A stretch of 64,000 nt of DNA from Subtercola sp. (GCA_025463745.1 JAODBB010000217.1:1-64000); one strand, 5' to 3'. Positions 16,965 to 26,235 are shown, counted from the stretch's first letter. Notes: generated by a model not told the origin, from the sequence alone. Translations and numbers: made by a program.

Positions 16965-18212
16965 GTGACCGACACCGAATCTGACCAGGGCACACCCGCC
17001 CCCCGATTCTTTCGAGCGAGGGCGGTGTTCGACGGCGTCTCTGGCAAGCTGATCGATGGGGTCGGGCTGTTGGTCGAGAACGGGCGGGTGACTGCGGTCG
17101 GGCCCGAGAACGAGCTGGTGGGGGCGGCAGCGGCCAGCGCCGGCGTCGAGATCGTCGACCTCGGCGACGCTTTCGTCGTGCCGGGCTTCGTCGACTCGCA
17201 TACTCACGTGACGATCCGCCCGGGCGAGGGCAACCAGCACTGGCAGCTCGTGCAGCCCGCCGTATGGCAGACCATTCGCGGCGTCGAGAATCTGCGACGC
17301 ATGCTCCGCTCGGGGGTGACGACAGCACGCACGATGACCGAAGAACACGACATCGACTTCGAGTTCCGCGACGCGATCGCCAGGGGCGAGGTGGTCGGGC
17401 CGCGCCTGCTCGTCTCCGGCCCAGGCATGAGCCCGCCCGGTGGGCACGGCAGCGCCGCGGGTGGTGTCGCCGGGGTGGGGCCGCTGCGCGAAGGCGTGCA
17501 GAAACGCGCAGAGCGCGGGGCGAACCACATCAAGATCTTCACGACCGGCGGTGTCTCGTCGGCCGGAACCTCTCTCGGCGAATCCAACTACTCGGCCGAA
17601 GAGATCGCCGCGATCGTCGATGAGGCGGCGAAGTACGGCCTCACGGTCGGCGCGCACGCTCACGGCGGCCCGGGAGTCGACCTGCCGGTCGAGAACGGCA
17701 TCCACACCATCGAGCACGGTGCGCTGTTGACCGATCAGAATGTGGCCAGAATGGATGCTGCGGGCACCTGGCTCGTGCTCACCCACACGATCCTCTTCCA
17801 CCCTGAGGGTATCGAGCAGGGCGACGCCGCCGAGCCCAGCATCATCGCCAAGGTGATGGAGGCGCGCGCGTCTGTCGAAGCCGGCATCCATCGCATTCTC
17901 GAATCGCGCATCCCTGTCGCCCTCGGCACCGACTCGATGCACGGCTACCTCGGCTTCGAGGCCGAGTGGCTGGTCGCCCACGGCTGGACGCCGAGCGAAG
18001 CGCTGCTCGCGCTGACCCGCAACGGCGGGCGACTGCTCGAAGACGAGACCACGGGAACGCTCGCCTCCGGCTCGCGCGCAGACTTCGTGGTGCTCGGCGC
18101 CGACCCGCTGGCCGACATCCGCGCCGTCTATGACGTCGTCTCGGTCTACCGCGACGGGCGGCTCGTGGTGGCGCCGGATGGCACGCTGACCGCGATCGCC
18201 GTGCAGCCGTGA
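16965..18212 (+). CDS. Amidohydrolase-family metal-dependent hydrolase
   Basis: A 415-residue amidohydrolase of the imidazolonepropionase/prolidase-like branch. Metal site residues are visible: H79-x-H81 (VDSHTHV), K190 in HIKIFTTGG (the expected carboxylated lysine), H231/H233 (GAHAHG), H251 (TIEHG) and D323 (LGTDSM). A C-terminal beta-sandwich includes GTLASGSRADFVVL. The start is GTG 16965 with GGAG six bases upstream; an in-frame extension from 16728 overlaps the divergent gene and the operators. It overlaps the downstream M20 gene by four bases. Enzymes of this branch cleave Xaa-Pro or N-acyl amino-acid bonds, which fits the peptide theme. Confidence 0.9.
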   Translation: MTDTESDQGTPAPRFFRARAVFDGVSGKLIDGVGLLVENGRVTAVGPENELVGAAAASAGVEIVDLGDAFVVPGFVDSHTHVTIRPGEGNQHWQLVQPAVWQTIRGVENLRRMLRSGVTTARTMTEEHDIDFEFRDAIARGEVVGPRLLVSGPGMSPPGGHGSAAGGVAGVGPLREGVQKRAERGANHIKIFTTGGVSSAGTSLGESNYSAEEIAAIVDEAAKYGLTVGAHAHGGPGVDLPVENGIHTIEHGALLTDQNVARMDAAGTWLVLTHTILFHPEGIEQGDAAEPSIIAKVMEARASVEAGIHRILESRIPVALGTDSMHGYLGFEAEWLVAHGWTPSEALLALTRNGGRLLEDETTGTLASGSRADFVVLGADPLADIRAVYDVVSVYRDGRLVVAPDGTLTAIAVQP

Positions 18213-19465
18213 CCCGGGTCGACGCGGCGCGGCTGCAACGCGACCTCGAAACCCTCGGGGCGATCGGCCGGCACCCCGGGGGTGGAATCACTCGGACGGC
18301 GTTCTCGGCCGAAGACGCTGAGGCGCGCCAGTGGTACCAGCGAGAGTGCGAGAAGGCCGGGCTCGATCTCGAGCTCGACGGGCTCGGCAACATGTTCGTG
18401 TCGATTCCGGGCGCCTCGGGCGAGGTCGCGGGTGTGTGGAGCGGGTCGCATCTCGACACGGTTCCGAACGGGGGTGCGTACGACGGCGCCCTCGGGGCGG
18501 TCGCGGCGCTGGAGTGCCTTCGCCGCATCCGCGAGCTTGGTATCTCGACCGAGCGGCCGGTTCGTGCGGTCGTGTTCTCAGACGAGGAGGGCAACTACGG
18601 CAGTCTGCTCGGCTCGCTCGGCCTGAGGGCGGGCTACACCGCCCAGCAACTCGGGCAGCTCACCGGGCGCGACGGCGACCGGCTGGTCGACGCGCTCGCG
18701 GCGTGGCCGTGGGCCTCTGGATCGCCGGCCGAGACCAGGCTCGGCGAGTCGGCGCTCGCCGCGTTCGTCGAGTTGCACATCGAACAGGGGCCGAAGCTCG
18801 AGGCGTCGGCGACCGACATCGGAGTGGTCTCGTCGATCGTCTGTCTCGGCGGGGCTCGCCTGAGCTTCGTGGGGCAGGCAGATCACGCCGGAACCACGCC
18901 GATGCTGTCGCGGTCGGATGCGCTCGTGGCGGCGTCCGACTTCATCGCGCGCATTCCCGAGCTCGCGATGGCGGTGAGCCCGAACTGCGTCGCGACCTGC
19001 GGCTTCACCCACGTGCATCCGGGAGCCGCCAACGTCGTGCCGGGCGAGGTCGAGTGCTCGCTCGACTTCAGGGATCCCGATCTCGCGGTCATCGAGAAAC
19101 TCGGCCGCGACCTTGAAGCGATGGCACGGATGACCGCCGAACGACATGGCGTCACTCTGCTCTGGGCGCCCTCGGTGACGGTGCCGCCGGTTCCGATGCA
19201 TGGGCTCGTTCAGCGTGCCGTCGCCGACGCGGCCGACGAGCTGGGGCTCAGCCGCACGTCGATCGCTTCAGGCGCCGGCCACGACTCGCAGAACATGGCC
19301 CACCTCGCCCCCACCGGCATGATCTTCGTGCCGAGCGTCGGCGGCCGCAGCCATTCTCCTGCCGAGTTCACCGCCTGGTCTGACGTCACGAACGGCGCGA
19401 ACGTGCTGCTGGCGACCGTGCTGCGCCTGGCCGGCCGCCAGCCGGTCAGCGGGCGAGAGCGCTGA
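18209..19465 (+). CDS. M20-family hydrolase (allantoate/N-carbamoyl-amino-acid amidohydrolase type)
   Basis: A 418-residue zinc hydrolase of the Zn-dependent hydantoinase/carbamoylase group of M20. Metal ligands are recognisable as H81 and D92 (SHLDTVPNGGAYDG), E126/E127 (FSDEEGN), a His in VELHIEQGP and a late His in GGRSHSPAEF. GTG 18209 overlaps the end of the amidohydrolase gene by four bases. Its 3' end overlaps the convergent M20 gene by 20 bases. Family members hydrolyse ureido or N-carbamoyl groups, so with the upstream amidohydrolase it could open and strip cyclic or N-blocked amino acids. Substrate is inferred. Confidence 0.9.
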   Translation: MTRVDAARLQRDLETLGAIGRHPGGGITRTAFSAEDAEARQWYQRECEKAGLDLELDGLGNMFVSIPGASGEVAGVWSGSHLDTVPNGGAYDGALGAVAALECLRRIRELGISTERPVRAVVFSDEEGNYGSLLGSLGLRAGYTAQQLGQLTGRDGDRLVDALAAWPWASGSPAETRLGESALAAFVELHIEQGPKLEASATDIGVVSSIVCLGGARLSFVGQADHAGTTPMLSRSDALVAASDFIARIPELAMAVSPNCVATCGFTHVHPGAANVVPGEVECSLDFRDPDLAVIEKLGRDLEAMARMTAERHGVTLLWAPSVTVPPVPMHGLVQRAVADAADELGLSRTSIASGAGHDSQNMAHLAPTGMIFVPSVGGRSHSPAEFTAWSDVTNGANVLLATVLRLAGRQPVSGRER

Positions 19466-20693
19466 GTCTGTCGGCGGCCAGCCGAGAGAGCAGCGCGGCG
19501 CCGGAGGGCACGACCGCGTCGTCGAACATCGCGACGGGAGAGTGGTTGAAGGCGGCGGTGTCGGGGTCGGCACCCGCGGGTGTCGCGCCGAGAAACGCCA
19601 TGGCTCCCGGAATCAGCTGAAGGATGCGGGAGAAGTCTTCAGACCCGGCGATCGCCGCGGGCATCAGAGTGACGTTCGCTTCGCCGAACAGCGAACCGGC
19701 CGTCTCCATCAGAAAGCGGGCCTCGGCCGGGTCGTTCTCTGTGACCGGGTAGAGCGTCGTCCACTCCACCTCGGCGGTCAGGCCGTAGCCCTCGGCGATC
19801 TTCGTGCAGAGCAGCGTCGCCTTCTCGGCAATGCCGGCCTGCGCGGCGCTCGAGAACGTGCGCACCGTCGCCTCGAACTGGGCGGTGTCGGGGATGATGT
19901 TGTGCTGCACGCCCGCGTGGAACGACCCGACCGTCAGCACGACCGGATCGAACGCGTCGAACCGCCGCGTGACCAGGGTTTGCAGGGCTGTCACAAGTTC
20001 TGCCGCGACCGTGATCGGGTCGAGTGTCTCGTGGGGTGCGCTCGCGTGGCCGCCGCGGCCGCGCACCGTGACTCTGAGCACGTCGGAGGCCGCCATGAAC
20101 GCGCCCGGCCTGGTCGCCACCACACCGCCGGCGTATCGCGCCGAGGTGACGTGCAGGGCGTAGGCGGCGGAGGGGCGAACGCCGGATGCGTCGAGGGCGC
20201 CGGCTGCGATCATCCGCTTCGCGCCGTCGAAGCCTTCTTCGCCCGGCTGGAACAGCATCACGACGTCGCCGGCCAGGCTCTGCCGGCGTGCCGAGAGCAC
20301 TCGGGCCGCGCCGACGAGGATGGCGGTATGCAGGTCGTGGCCGCAGGCGTGCATCGCGTCGCCCTGTGCCGCGTAGGGCAGTTCGGTCAGTTCGTGCACG
20401 GGCAGGGCATCCATATCGGCGCGGAGCAGCACAGAGCGGCGAGGGCCGTCAGGCTGCGGGTTCCCCGTCGCGGAGCCCGCAGCCGAGCCGCCTCCCGTCC
20501 CGCCCCGCAGCACCGCCACGATCGACGCGTCGTCGTCGCGCAGCGTCAGTTCGAGCGGCAGCCCGTCGAGCGCAGCCAGCACGTGAGCGCGGGTGTGCGG
20601 CAGTTCGAGGCCGATCTCGGGGTCGCGGTGCAGCGTACAGCGAAGTGCGATGAGGTCGTCGGTGTAGGTCTCTGCTTCAGAAAGATAACTCAA
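19446..20693 (-). CDS. M20-family amidohydrolase (amino-acid deacylase type)
   Basis: A 415-residue M20D amidohydrolase similar to hippurate/N-acyl-amino-acid hydrolases. Seen are RADMDALPVHE, the HACGHD metal motif (115-120), FQPGEEGFDGA, and GHASAPH in the lid domain. TTG at 20693 is taken as start because GGAG lies seven bases upstream and no ATG or GTG is available before the conserved LHRDPEIGLE. A Gly/Ala-rich insert (about 64-83, GGTGGGSAAGSATG) interrupts the domain just before the metal site. The open frame continues far upstream, antisense to the Lrp gene, and that part is not coding. Divergent Lrp-type operators lie upstream. Confidence 0.87.
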   Translation of the reverse strand: MSYLSEAETYTDDLIALRCTLHRDPEIGLELPHTRAHVLAALDGLPLELTLRDDDASIVAVLRGGTGGGSAAGSATGNPQPDGPRRSVLLRADMDALPVHELTELPYAAQGDAMHACGHDLHTAILVGAARVLSARRQSLAGDVVMLFQPGEEGFDGAKRMIAAGALDASGVRPSAAYALHVTSARYAGGVVATRPGAFMAASDVLRVTVRGRGGHASAPHETLDPITVAAELVTALQTLVTRRFDAFDPVVLTVGSFHAGVQHNIIPDTAQFEATVRTFSSAAQAGIAEKATLLCTKIAEGYGLTAEVEWTTLYPVTENDPAEARFLMETAGSLFGEANVTLMPAAIAGSEDFSRILQLIPGAMAFLGATPAGADPDTAAFNHSPVAMFDDAVVPSGAALLSRLAADRLSALAR

Positions 20694-20736
20694 GATAAGG
20701 CTCCAATGATGGTTAGGTTGCGTTAATCGGCTCGAA

Positions 20737-20753
20737 ATGCAGGAGTGCCGCAA
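20737..20753. promoter_or_regulatory. Lrp-type operator, site 3
   Basis: ATGCAGGAGTGCCGCAA is a degenerate copy of the 17-base palindrome. Its centre is 31 bases, about three helical turns, from site 4, so both would be bound on the same DNA face. It lies between the divergent M20 and Lrp genes. Confidence 0.45.
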
Positions 20754-20767
20754 CTGATCTTTACATT

Positions 20768-20784
20768 TTGCAGGATTCATGCAA
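20768..20784. promoter_or_regulatory. Lrp-type operator, site 4
   Basis: TTGCAGGATTCATGCAA is a palindrome with arms TTGCA/TGCAA ending 11 bases before the Lrp start codon. It matches the near-perfect site 2 upstream of the amidohydrolase. Its position over the ribosome-binding and promoter region of the Lrp gene suggests autorepression. Confidence 0.55.
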
Positions 20785-20795
20785 TCATTCCAACT

Positions 20796-21854
20796 ATGAA
20801 AGTTCCCGCCGCCCCGCTTGCGCTCGACGACCTCGATCGTCGCATCGTCGCGGCCCTTCAGCTGGATCCTCGGGCGTCGTGGTCGCAGATCGGCAAGATG
20901 GTGAACACGTCGGAGACGACCGCGCTGCGGCGCGTGCAGCGGCTGCGCGACACCGGTGCGCTGATCATCTCGGCGTCGCCAGACCCGCAGCGCTGCGGCT
21001 TCGGCCAGCCGGTGCTGCTGTACTTCCGCACCATCCCGGGCATGAAAGAGAGCCTGGCCGACCAGCTGGCGCAGCGTTCCGACATTCGGTACGTCTCGCA
21101 GGTGACCGGCCGCGCCGATGTGATGTGCGAGCTGATCGCCCCCGACAGCCGATATCTCGCCGACGTGCTCATGCACCAGCTGCCGAAGACCGAACTCTTC
21201 TCGAGCAGCCGCACCGAAGTCGTGCTCAAGCGATTCAAGACCCGCGACCAGTGGAGCACGACCCTCCTCGACGGCATGAAGTCGACGCCGGATCCCGGCC
21301 CCCAGATGACCGACGAACAGCTGCCGAAGCTCGACTCCACCGACCTGCAGATTCTCGCCGGGCTGAGTATCGACGGCCGGCGAAGCTACGCTGACCTCTC
21401 GACCGAATTGGGCATCAGCGAAACGGTGGTCGGGCGTCGCATGCAATCGATGATGTCGGCCAAACAGCTCGAATTCGTGGCGATGGTCGACCCCACGACA
21501 CTCGGGTTCCAGATGGAGGCGATGCTGCACCTTCACGTCGACCTGGCGAAACTCGACGACACTGCTCGGGCCGTGGCCGAAATGCCCCAGGCGCGGTATG
21601 TCTCGGCGACCAGCGGCGACTCCGACCTGATCATCGACGCGGTGTTCCGCGACGCCAGCGCCCTCTATGACTTCGTTTCGGCAACGCTCGGCAAGCTGAG
21701 CGGCATTCGAGACGTGGAGATCGACATCGTTCTCGAAGCGATCAAACGGGACTACCGATATCCGTTGTTCTCGCGAGTCGAAGATCGCGAGACCGAAGAG
21801 AGCGTGTCGGCCGGTTCGTTCACGCACGCCTGGCGAGGCCCGACGTTGGTCTAG
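20796..21854 (+). CDS. Double-length Lrp/AsnC-family regulator
   Basis: A 352-residue protein made of two tandem Lrp/AsnC units. The first has an HTH at about 10-60 (LDDLDRRIVAALQLDPRASW) and a RAM ligand domain to about 150. The second repeats the pattern, with an HTH at about 178-225 (LDSTDLQILAGLSIDGRRSY) and a RAM domain to about 315. Single Lrp proteins are about 150 residues, so this is a fused pair able to place four HTHs per dimer. ATG 20796 follows palindromic site 4; a reading from 20745 would cross both operators. It is central to the peptide/amide module and its likely regulator, with an amino acid as probable effector. Confidence 0.9.
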   Translation: MKVPAAPLALDDLDRRIVAALQLDPRASWSQIGKMVNTSETTALRRVQRLRDTGALIISASPDPQRCGFGQPVLLYFRTIPGMKESLADQLAQRSDIRYVSQVTGRADVMCELIAPDSRYLADVLMHQLPKTELFSSSRTEVVLKRFKTRDQWSTTLLDGMKSTPDPGPQMTDEQLPKLDSTDLQILAGLSIDGRRSYADLSTELGISETVVGRRMQSMMSAKQLEFVAMVDPTTLGFQMEAMLHLHVDLAKLDDTARAVAEMPQARYVSATSGDSDLIIDAVFRDASALYDFVSATLGKLSGIRDVEIDIVLEAIKRDYRYPLFSRVEDRETEESVSAGSFTHAWRGPTLV

Positions 21855-21885
21855 GCCACGTCGAACCAAGCGCCCGCCGCACTGA

Positions 21886-21913
21886 CCCACAACAGCACAC
21901 CCCACAACAGCAC
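21886..21913. repeat. Tandem 13-base direct repeat before the peptide importer operon
   Basis: CCCACAACAGCAC occurs at 21886-21898 and again at 21901-21913, 15 bases apart. It lies between the Lrp gene and the binding-protein gene. It may be a binding site or chance; no match to the Lrp palindrome. Confidence 0.4.
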
Positions 21914-21976
21914 CTGTCTCGAAGCGCACTACGGCGCGCTCATTTTCCAGACCCCTCACGCACCTAGGAGAATCAC

Positions 21977-23539
21977 ATGACGAAAGAGTTCGATCGCCGT
22001 TCTTTTCTCAAGACCCTGACCGCTGCGGGCAGCGTCGTGCTGCTCGCCCCGGTGCTCGCCGCCTGTTCGCCGCTCAACAACGCGGCGTCGTCGCCCAGCG
22101 CCTCGGCGTTCGGCAACCCGGTCAAGGGCGGTACAGCAGTGCTGGCCATCCAAGACAACCCGGTCAACATGGATCCGGCAGACGGCCAACTGTACTCGTC
22201 GCTCCAGGTCTACCAGAACATCTTCAGCACGCTCATCAACGTCGAGGCCGACTTCTCCTTCGCGGCGAACCTCGCGACGACCTGGAAGCAGGAAGACCCA
22301 CTGACCTGGTCGTTCACCCTCGTGCAGAACGCGGTGTTCCACAACGGCGACCCGATGACGGCGAAAGATGTCGACTACTCGATCACTCGCATGAAGACCC
22401 ACGGTCTTGGTGCCTTCGTCGCCTTCTTCGACTCGGTCGAAGTCATCGACGACTACACCTTCAAGATCCACCTGACGAAGCCGTACGGCCCGATGGAGGC
22501 CACGCTCGCGAGCTTCGTGAACATCGTCAGCCAGAAGGCCGTCGAGAGCCAGGATCCGAAGGAGATGCCGATCGGCACCGGCCCCTACATGATGACCGAA
22601 TGGGTCAAGGGCAGCCACGTCACCCTGAAGCGCTGGGACAAGTATTTCAAGAGCGACAAGCCCTACCTCGACCAGGTCACCTTCCAGTCTGTGCCCGACG
22701 ACAGCGTTCGTCTCGCCGGCCTGCAGACCGGGCAGTTCGACTGGATCCAGACCGTTCCGGCGCAGCAGATTCCCGACATCGAGAAGTCGACCACGATCTC
22801 GCACACCAAGGCCGGCCCGTACTTCCCCTACCTCATCGAACTCAACACCACCGGGGGCCCGTTCGCCAGTCTCCAGGCCCGCCAGGCCATCAACTGGGCG
22901 ATCGACCGCACCGAGATCGTGAAGCTGTCGTTCTTCGGCGCCGCGATCGAAGCCGCCGAGGCAGTGTCAGCCCCCAACCCGTTCTTTTCGGGTGCGAACT
23001 ACTACGACGGCGGCCCCGACCTCGACAAGGCCAAGGCGCTGCTGGCGCAGGCGAATCTCACGAGTACCGACCTCGAGATCCTGGTCGAGCAGGAGGATTC
23101 GTCGTACACGCTGATCGCGCAGGTTCTGCAGTCGCAACTGCAGAAGATCGGCCTGAACGCGACGATCTCGACGGCCTCGTCTGCCGACTACTTCGGGCGG
23201 CTCGCCAGCCAGAAGTTCGACATCGCGGTGACGTACTTCAGTGCATCCCTCGACCCGGCACTCACCTATTACCTGCTCGGGTATTCGACGTCGGGCTTCA
23301 ACTTCACCGGGTACAAGAGCCCCACGCTCGATGCGGCCCTCGAGAGCTTCACGTTCAATCCCGATCAGGATGCCCGCAAGAAGCTCTACCCCGACATGGT
23401 GAAACTGTTCCAGCAGGAGTCGCCGTTCATCTTTCTTGCGAACCGGTACGCAGAGTACTTCACGAAGACCGACTTCGCCGGCGCCGTCTCGCTGCCCACG
23501 CTCGAGATCCGCGCGGAGGACATGTGGATTTCGAAGTAG
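21977..23539 (+). CDS. Peptide-type ABC transporter solute-binding lipoprotein
   Basis: A 520-residue family 5 (DppA/OppA-like) extracellular binding protein. The N-terminus carries a Tat-type signal (DRRSFLK) joined to a lipobox LAAC with Cys at 30, so it should be exported folded and lipid-anchored. The mature part shows family 5 features such as LATTWKQED-LTWSFTLV, VFHNGDPMTAKDV and IGTGPYMMTEW. ATG 21977 has AGGAG upstream. It heads a five-gene rightward operon of binding protein, two permeases and two ATPases. The surrounding peptidases suggest di- or oligopeptides or N-acyl amino acids as ligand. Confidence 0.93.
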   Translation: MTKEFDRRSFLKTLTAAGSVVLLAPVLAACSPLNNAASSPSASAFGNPVKGGTAVLAIQDNPVNMDPADGQLYSSLQVYQNIFSTLINVEADFSFAANLATTWKQEDPLTWSFTLVQNAVFHNGDPMTAKDVDYSITRMKTHGLGAFVAFFDSVEVIDDYTFKIHLTKPYGPMEATLASFVNIVSQKAVESQDPKEMPIGTGPYMMTEWVKGSHVTLKRWDKYFKSDKPYLDQVTFQSVPDDSVRLAGLQTGQFDWIQTVPAQQIPDIEKSTTISHTKAGPYFPYLIELNTTGGPFASLQARQAINWAIDRTEIVKLSFFGAAIEAAEAVSAPNPFFSGANYYDGGPDLDKAKALLAQANLTSTDLEILVEQEDSSYTLIAQVLQSQLQKIGLNATISTASSADYFGRLASQKFDIAVTYFSASLDPALTYYLLGYSTSGFNFTGYKSPTLDAALESFTFNPDQDARKKLYPDMVKLFQQESPFIFLANRYAEYFTKTDFAGAVSLPTLEIRAEDMWISK

Positions 23540-23564
23540 TCATGCGAACAGCTGGAGACGCCGG

Positions 23565-24509
23565 ATGATCCTCCGGCGGCTTCTACTGACGATTCCGATT
23601 CTCATCGGAACGTCGATCATCGTGTTCGCGATTCTGCGCCTGATTCCCGGCGACCCTGCCGCGGCCATCCTTGGCTCGAACGCCACGCCCGACATGATCG
23701 TGCAGGTGCGCTCGCAGCTCGGGCTCGACCAGCCGATCTACCAGCAGTTCGTGACCTGGATCACCGGCATCGTGCAGGGCGACTTCGGTCACGACTACAT
23801 AACCAACCAGTCGATCACCGAAGAACTCGCGGTGCGCCTGCCGGTGACGCTCGAGCTTGCTGCGTTCGCCTTCATTCTCGCCCTGCTCTTCGCCGTGCCG
23901 CTCGGTGTGATCTCCGCCGTGCGACAGGGCGGCTGGCTCGATCGGGCGGTGCGGGCGTTCGCGGTGTTCACCATCGCCATCCCCGACTTCGTGTTCGGCA
24001 TTCTGGGCATTCTGGTGTTCGCGCTGGCGTTGTCGGTTGTGCCCTCGTCGGGATTCGTGCCGATCTCGGCCGGGCTCGGTGACAACCTGCGTTCGCTCGC
24101 GGTTCCTGCCGTCGCCCTGGCTCTGGGCCTCGGCGGAGTGCTCATCAGGGTCACCCGCTCGGCGATGCTCGACGTGCTGAACGCCGATTACGTTCGATTC
24201 GCCAAGGCCAGTGGGTTCGGCGCGGGCACGATCGTCTTCCGGTATGCGCTCCGCAACGCATCCGTTCCCATCGTCACGGTGATCGGGCTGCAACTGGGCT
24301 ACCTGCTCGGCGGTACCGTGGTGGTCGAACAACTCTTCGGCCTGCCAGGCGTCGGGCAGCTCATCGTGCAGGCGATGCTGTCGCGCAACTATCCGGTGGT
24401 GCAGGCCTGCATTCTCGTCTTCGTCGTGGCCTTCATCGTGGCGAACCTCGCGACCGACCTGCTCTATGCCGTTCTCAACCCGAGACTGCGAAAGGCTGGT
24501 GCAGCGTGA
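23565..24509 (+). CDS. Peptide-type ABC transporter permease (DppB-like)
   Basis: The DppB-like inner-membrane permease, 314 residues. The N-terminus MILRRLLLTIPILIGTSIIVF is the standard first helix, followed by RLIPGDPA and six membrane segments. The EAA-like loop is DVLNADYVRFAKASGFG (about 204-220). ATG 23565 has GGAG nine bases before it; an in-frame extension would run into the binding-protein gene. It overlaps the next permease gene by four bases. Confidence 0.92.
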   Translation: MILRRLLLTIPILIGTSIIVFAILRLIPGDPAAAILGSNATPDMIVQVRSQLGLDQPIYQQFVTWITGIVQGDFGHDYITNQSITEELAVRLPVTLELAAFAFILALLFAVPLGVISAVRQGGWLDRAVRAFAVFTIAIPDFVFGILGILVFALALSVVPSSGFVPISAGLGDNLRSLAVPAVALALGLGGVLIRVTRSAMLDVLNADYVRFAKASGFGAGTIVFRYALRNASVPIVTVIGLQLGYLLGGTVVVEQLFGLPGVGQLIVQAMLSRNYPVVQACILVFVVAFIVANLATDLLYAVLNPRLRKAGAA

Positions 24510-25420
24510 GCGTTCAGCTGATGTCAGACGACCTGGCCGTGATGGCTCCGGATGCCGCGCTCCCCGGTGATGCCGTCAGCGATTCGCGATTCGGCTCGAG
24601 TATCGCCAAGCGCGCCGAACTGGTCGCGGGCGGCTCCCTCGTGCTGCTCGCCGTGCTCGTTGCGATCATCCTTCCGCTCCTCAACCCGGGCGGGGCGACC
24701 GCGGTGGATGCGAGCCAGTCGCTCGCCAGCCCCAGCTTCACGCACATTCTCGGGGCCGACCAGCTCGGCCGTGACCTGTTGACCCGAGTCGCCGTCGGCT
24801 ACCAGATCTCGTTGACCATCTCGGTCGGCGCCGTGCTCTTCGCCGTCATCGTGGGCGGGCTGCTGGGCCTGCTTGCCGCCACGGCCTCGTCATTTTTCGA
24901 TGGTCTGGTCATGCGGGTGCTCGACGTGGTCATGGCGTTCCCCGCGCTACTGCTGGCGATCGTGGTGGTCGCCCTGTTCGGCGCCGAAACCCAGGTGCTG
25001 CTCGTGGCGATCGGGGTCGTGTACATTCCGATCATCGCCCGGGTGACACGGGCAGCGGCACTCGAGACCTCGAGCCAGGCCTACACCGAAGCCGCGCTGG
25101 CACGCGGTGCGACGCGGGCTCGAATCGTGTTCCGTCACATCGCACCGAACAGCCTGGGCCCGGTCATCGTGCAGGCGTCGATTCTGATGGCGGTGTCGAT
25201 CATGCTCGAAGCCTCGCTGAGTTTCGTCGGTCTGGGTGTTCAGCCGCCGACGCCCTCGCTCGGCCTGATGCTCTCGCAGGGTCGCGACTTCATGTCGAGC
25301 GACCCGTGGGTCATTGCAGCGCCGGCCCTCGCCATTCTGGTGATCGTGCTGGGCTTCACGTTGATCGGCGACGGCTTGCAGAGCTGGCTCGACCCCAAGA
25401 AGAGGGCGATCGCACGATGA
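24506..25420 (+). CDS. Peptide-type ABC transporter permease (DppC-like)
   Basis: The DppC-like partner permease, 304 residues. A polar N-terminal stretch of about 45 residues precedes the first helix. Family motifs are ILGADQLGRDLLTRV and the EAA loop AYTEAALARGATRARIVFRHI. The GTG at 24506 overlaps the upstream stop by four bases and the ATPase start overlaps its own stop, so these genes are translationally coupled. Confidence 0.92.
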   Translation: MSVQLMSDDLAVMAPDAALPGDAVSDSRFGSSIAKRAELVAGGSLVLLAVLVAIILPLLNPGGATAVDASQSLASPSFTHILGADQLGRDLLTRVAVGYQISLTISVGAVLFAVIVGGLLGLLAATASSFFDGLVMRVLDVVMAFPALLLAIVVVALFGAETQVLLVAIGVVYIPIIARVTRAAALETSSQAYTEAALARGATRARIVFRHIAPNSLGPVIVQASILMAVSIMLEASLSFVGLGVQPPTPSLGLMLSQGRDFMSSDPWVIAAPALAILVIVLGFTLIGDGLQSWLDPKKRAIAR

Positions 25421-26235
25421 CAACACTTCTCACCGTCGACGGCCTCGCCGTTCGTTATGCCGGGTCGCGGCGGCCCTCGATCTCGAACATCTCGCTGCAA
25501 CTCGCCGAGGGCGAAGTACTCGGGGTGGTCGGCGAATCGGGCTCGGGTAAGACGACCCTCGGGCTGTCGCTGCTCAGCCTGCTGCCGGCTGGCGCTGAGA
25601 TGAGCGGCAGCATTCTCTTCGATGGCCAGCAGATCGTCGGGGCGCCCGAACGCGCGGTTCGGCCCCTTCGTGGAACCCGGCTCTCGACCATTGTGCAGAA
25701 CCCCGCGACCGCGCTGAACCCGAGCTTCTCGATCGGCAGCCAGATGACTGCGCTGCTGCGCCGGCACAAGAAGATCTCGCGCGCCGACGCACACACCCTC
25801 GCCATCGACTGGCTGGCCCGTGTCGGCATCGGCGAACCCGAGAACCGCATGCGGTCGTATGCCCACCAGCTCAGCGGCGGCATGAACCAGCGTGTCGTGA
25901 TCGCGATGGCGCTGGCGCTCTCGCCGCGGCTGGTGATCGCCGACGAACCGACCTCCGCCCTCGATGTGACGGTGCAGGCCGCGATTCTCGGGCTGCTGAA
26001 AGACCTGATCGCCGACAGCGGCAGCTCGATGCTGCTGATCACCCACGACCTCGGCGTCGTCGCACAGATGTGCGACAGCGTCGCGGTGATGAAAGACGGA
26101 GCGATGACAGAGAGCGGGCCCGTGCGGCAGATCTTCCACTCGCCGCAGACGGCCTACACGCGCCAGTTGCTCGCTGCGCAGCCGTCGCATGCGGCCTCGT
26201 CGCCCGCCGCTCTGCAGAACGAGGTGGTGCGGTGA
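25417..26235 (+). CDS. Peptide-type ABC transporter ATPase (DppD-like)
   Basis: The first ATPase of the peptide importer, 272 residues. The Walker A motif is GESGSGKTT (39-47), the signature LSGGMNQR is near 151, Walker B is [12 protein letters not shown], and the switch His follows in ITHDLG. ATG 25417 overlaps the permease stop (ATGA). Compared with typical DppD (about 320 residues) it lacks the long C-terminal cysteine-containing tail and ends soon after the YTRQLLAA segment. Confidence 0.92.
   Translation: MTTLLTVDGLAVRYAGSRRPSISNISLQLAEGEVLGVVGESGSGKTTLGLSLLSLLPAGAEMSGSILFDGQQIVGAPERAVRPLRGTRLSTIVQNPATALNPSFSIGSQMTALLRRHKKISRADAHTLAIDWLARVGIGEPENRMRSYAHQLSGGMNQRVVIAMALALSPRLVIADEPTSALDVTVQAAILGLLKDLIADSGSSMLLITHDLGVVAQMCDSVAVMKDGAMTESGPVRQIFHSPQTAYTRQLLAAQPSHAASSPAALQNEVVR

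Noticed and set aside
20694..21959. Extension of the M20 amidohydrolase frame to 837 codons
   Set aside because: The extra part is antisense to the well-supported Lrp gene and has no family similarity; TTG 20693 with GGAG is a sufficient start.
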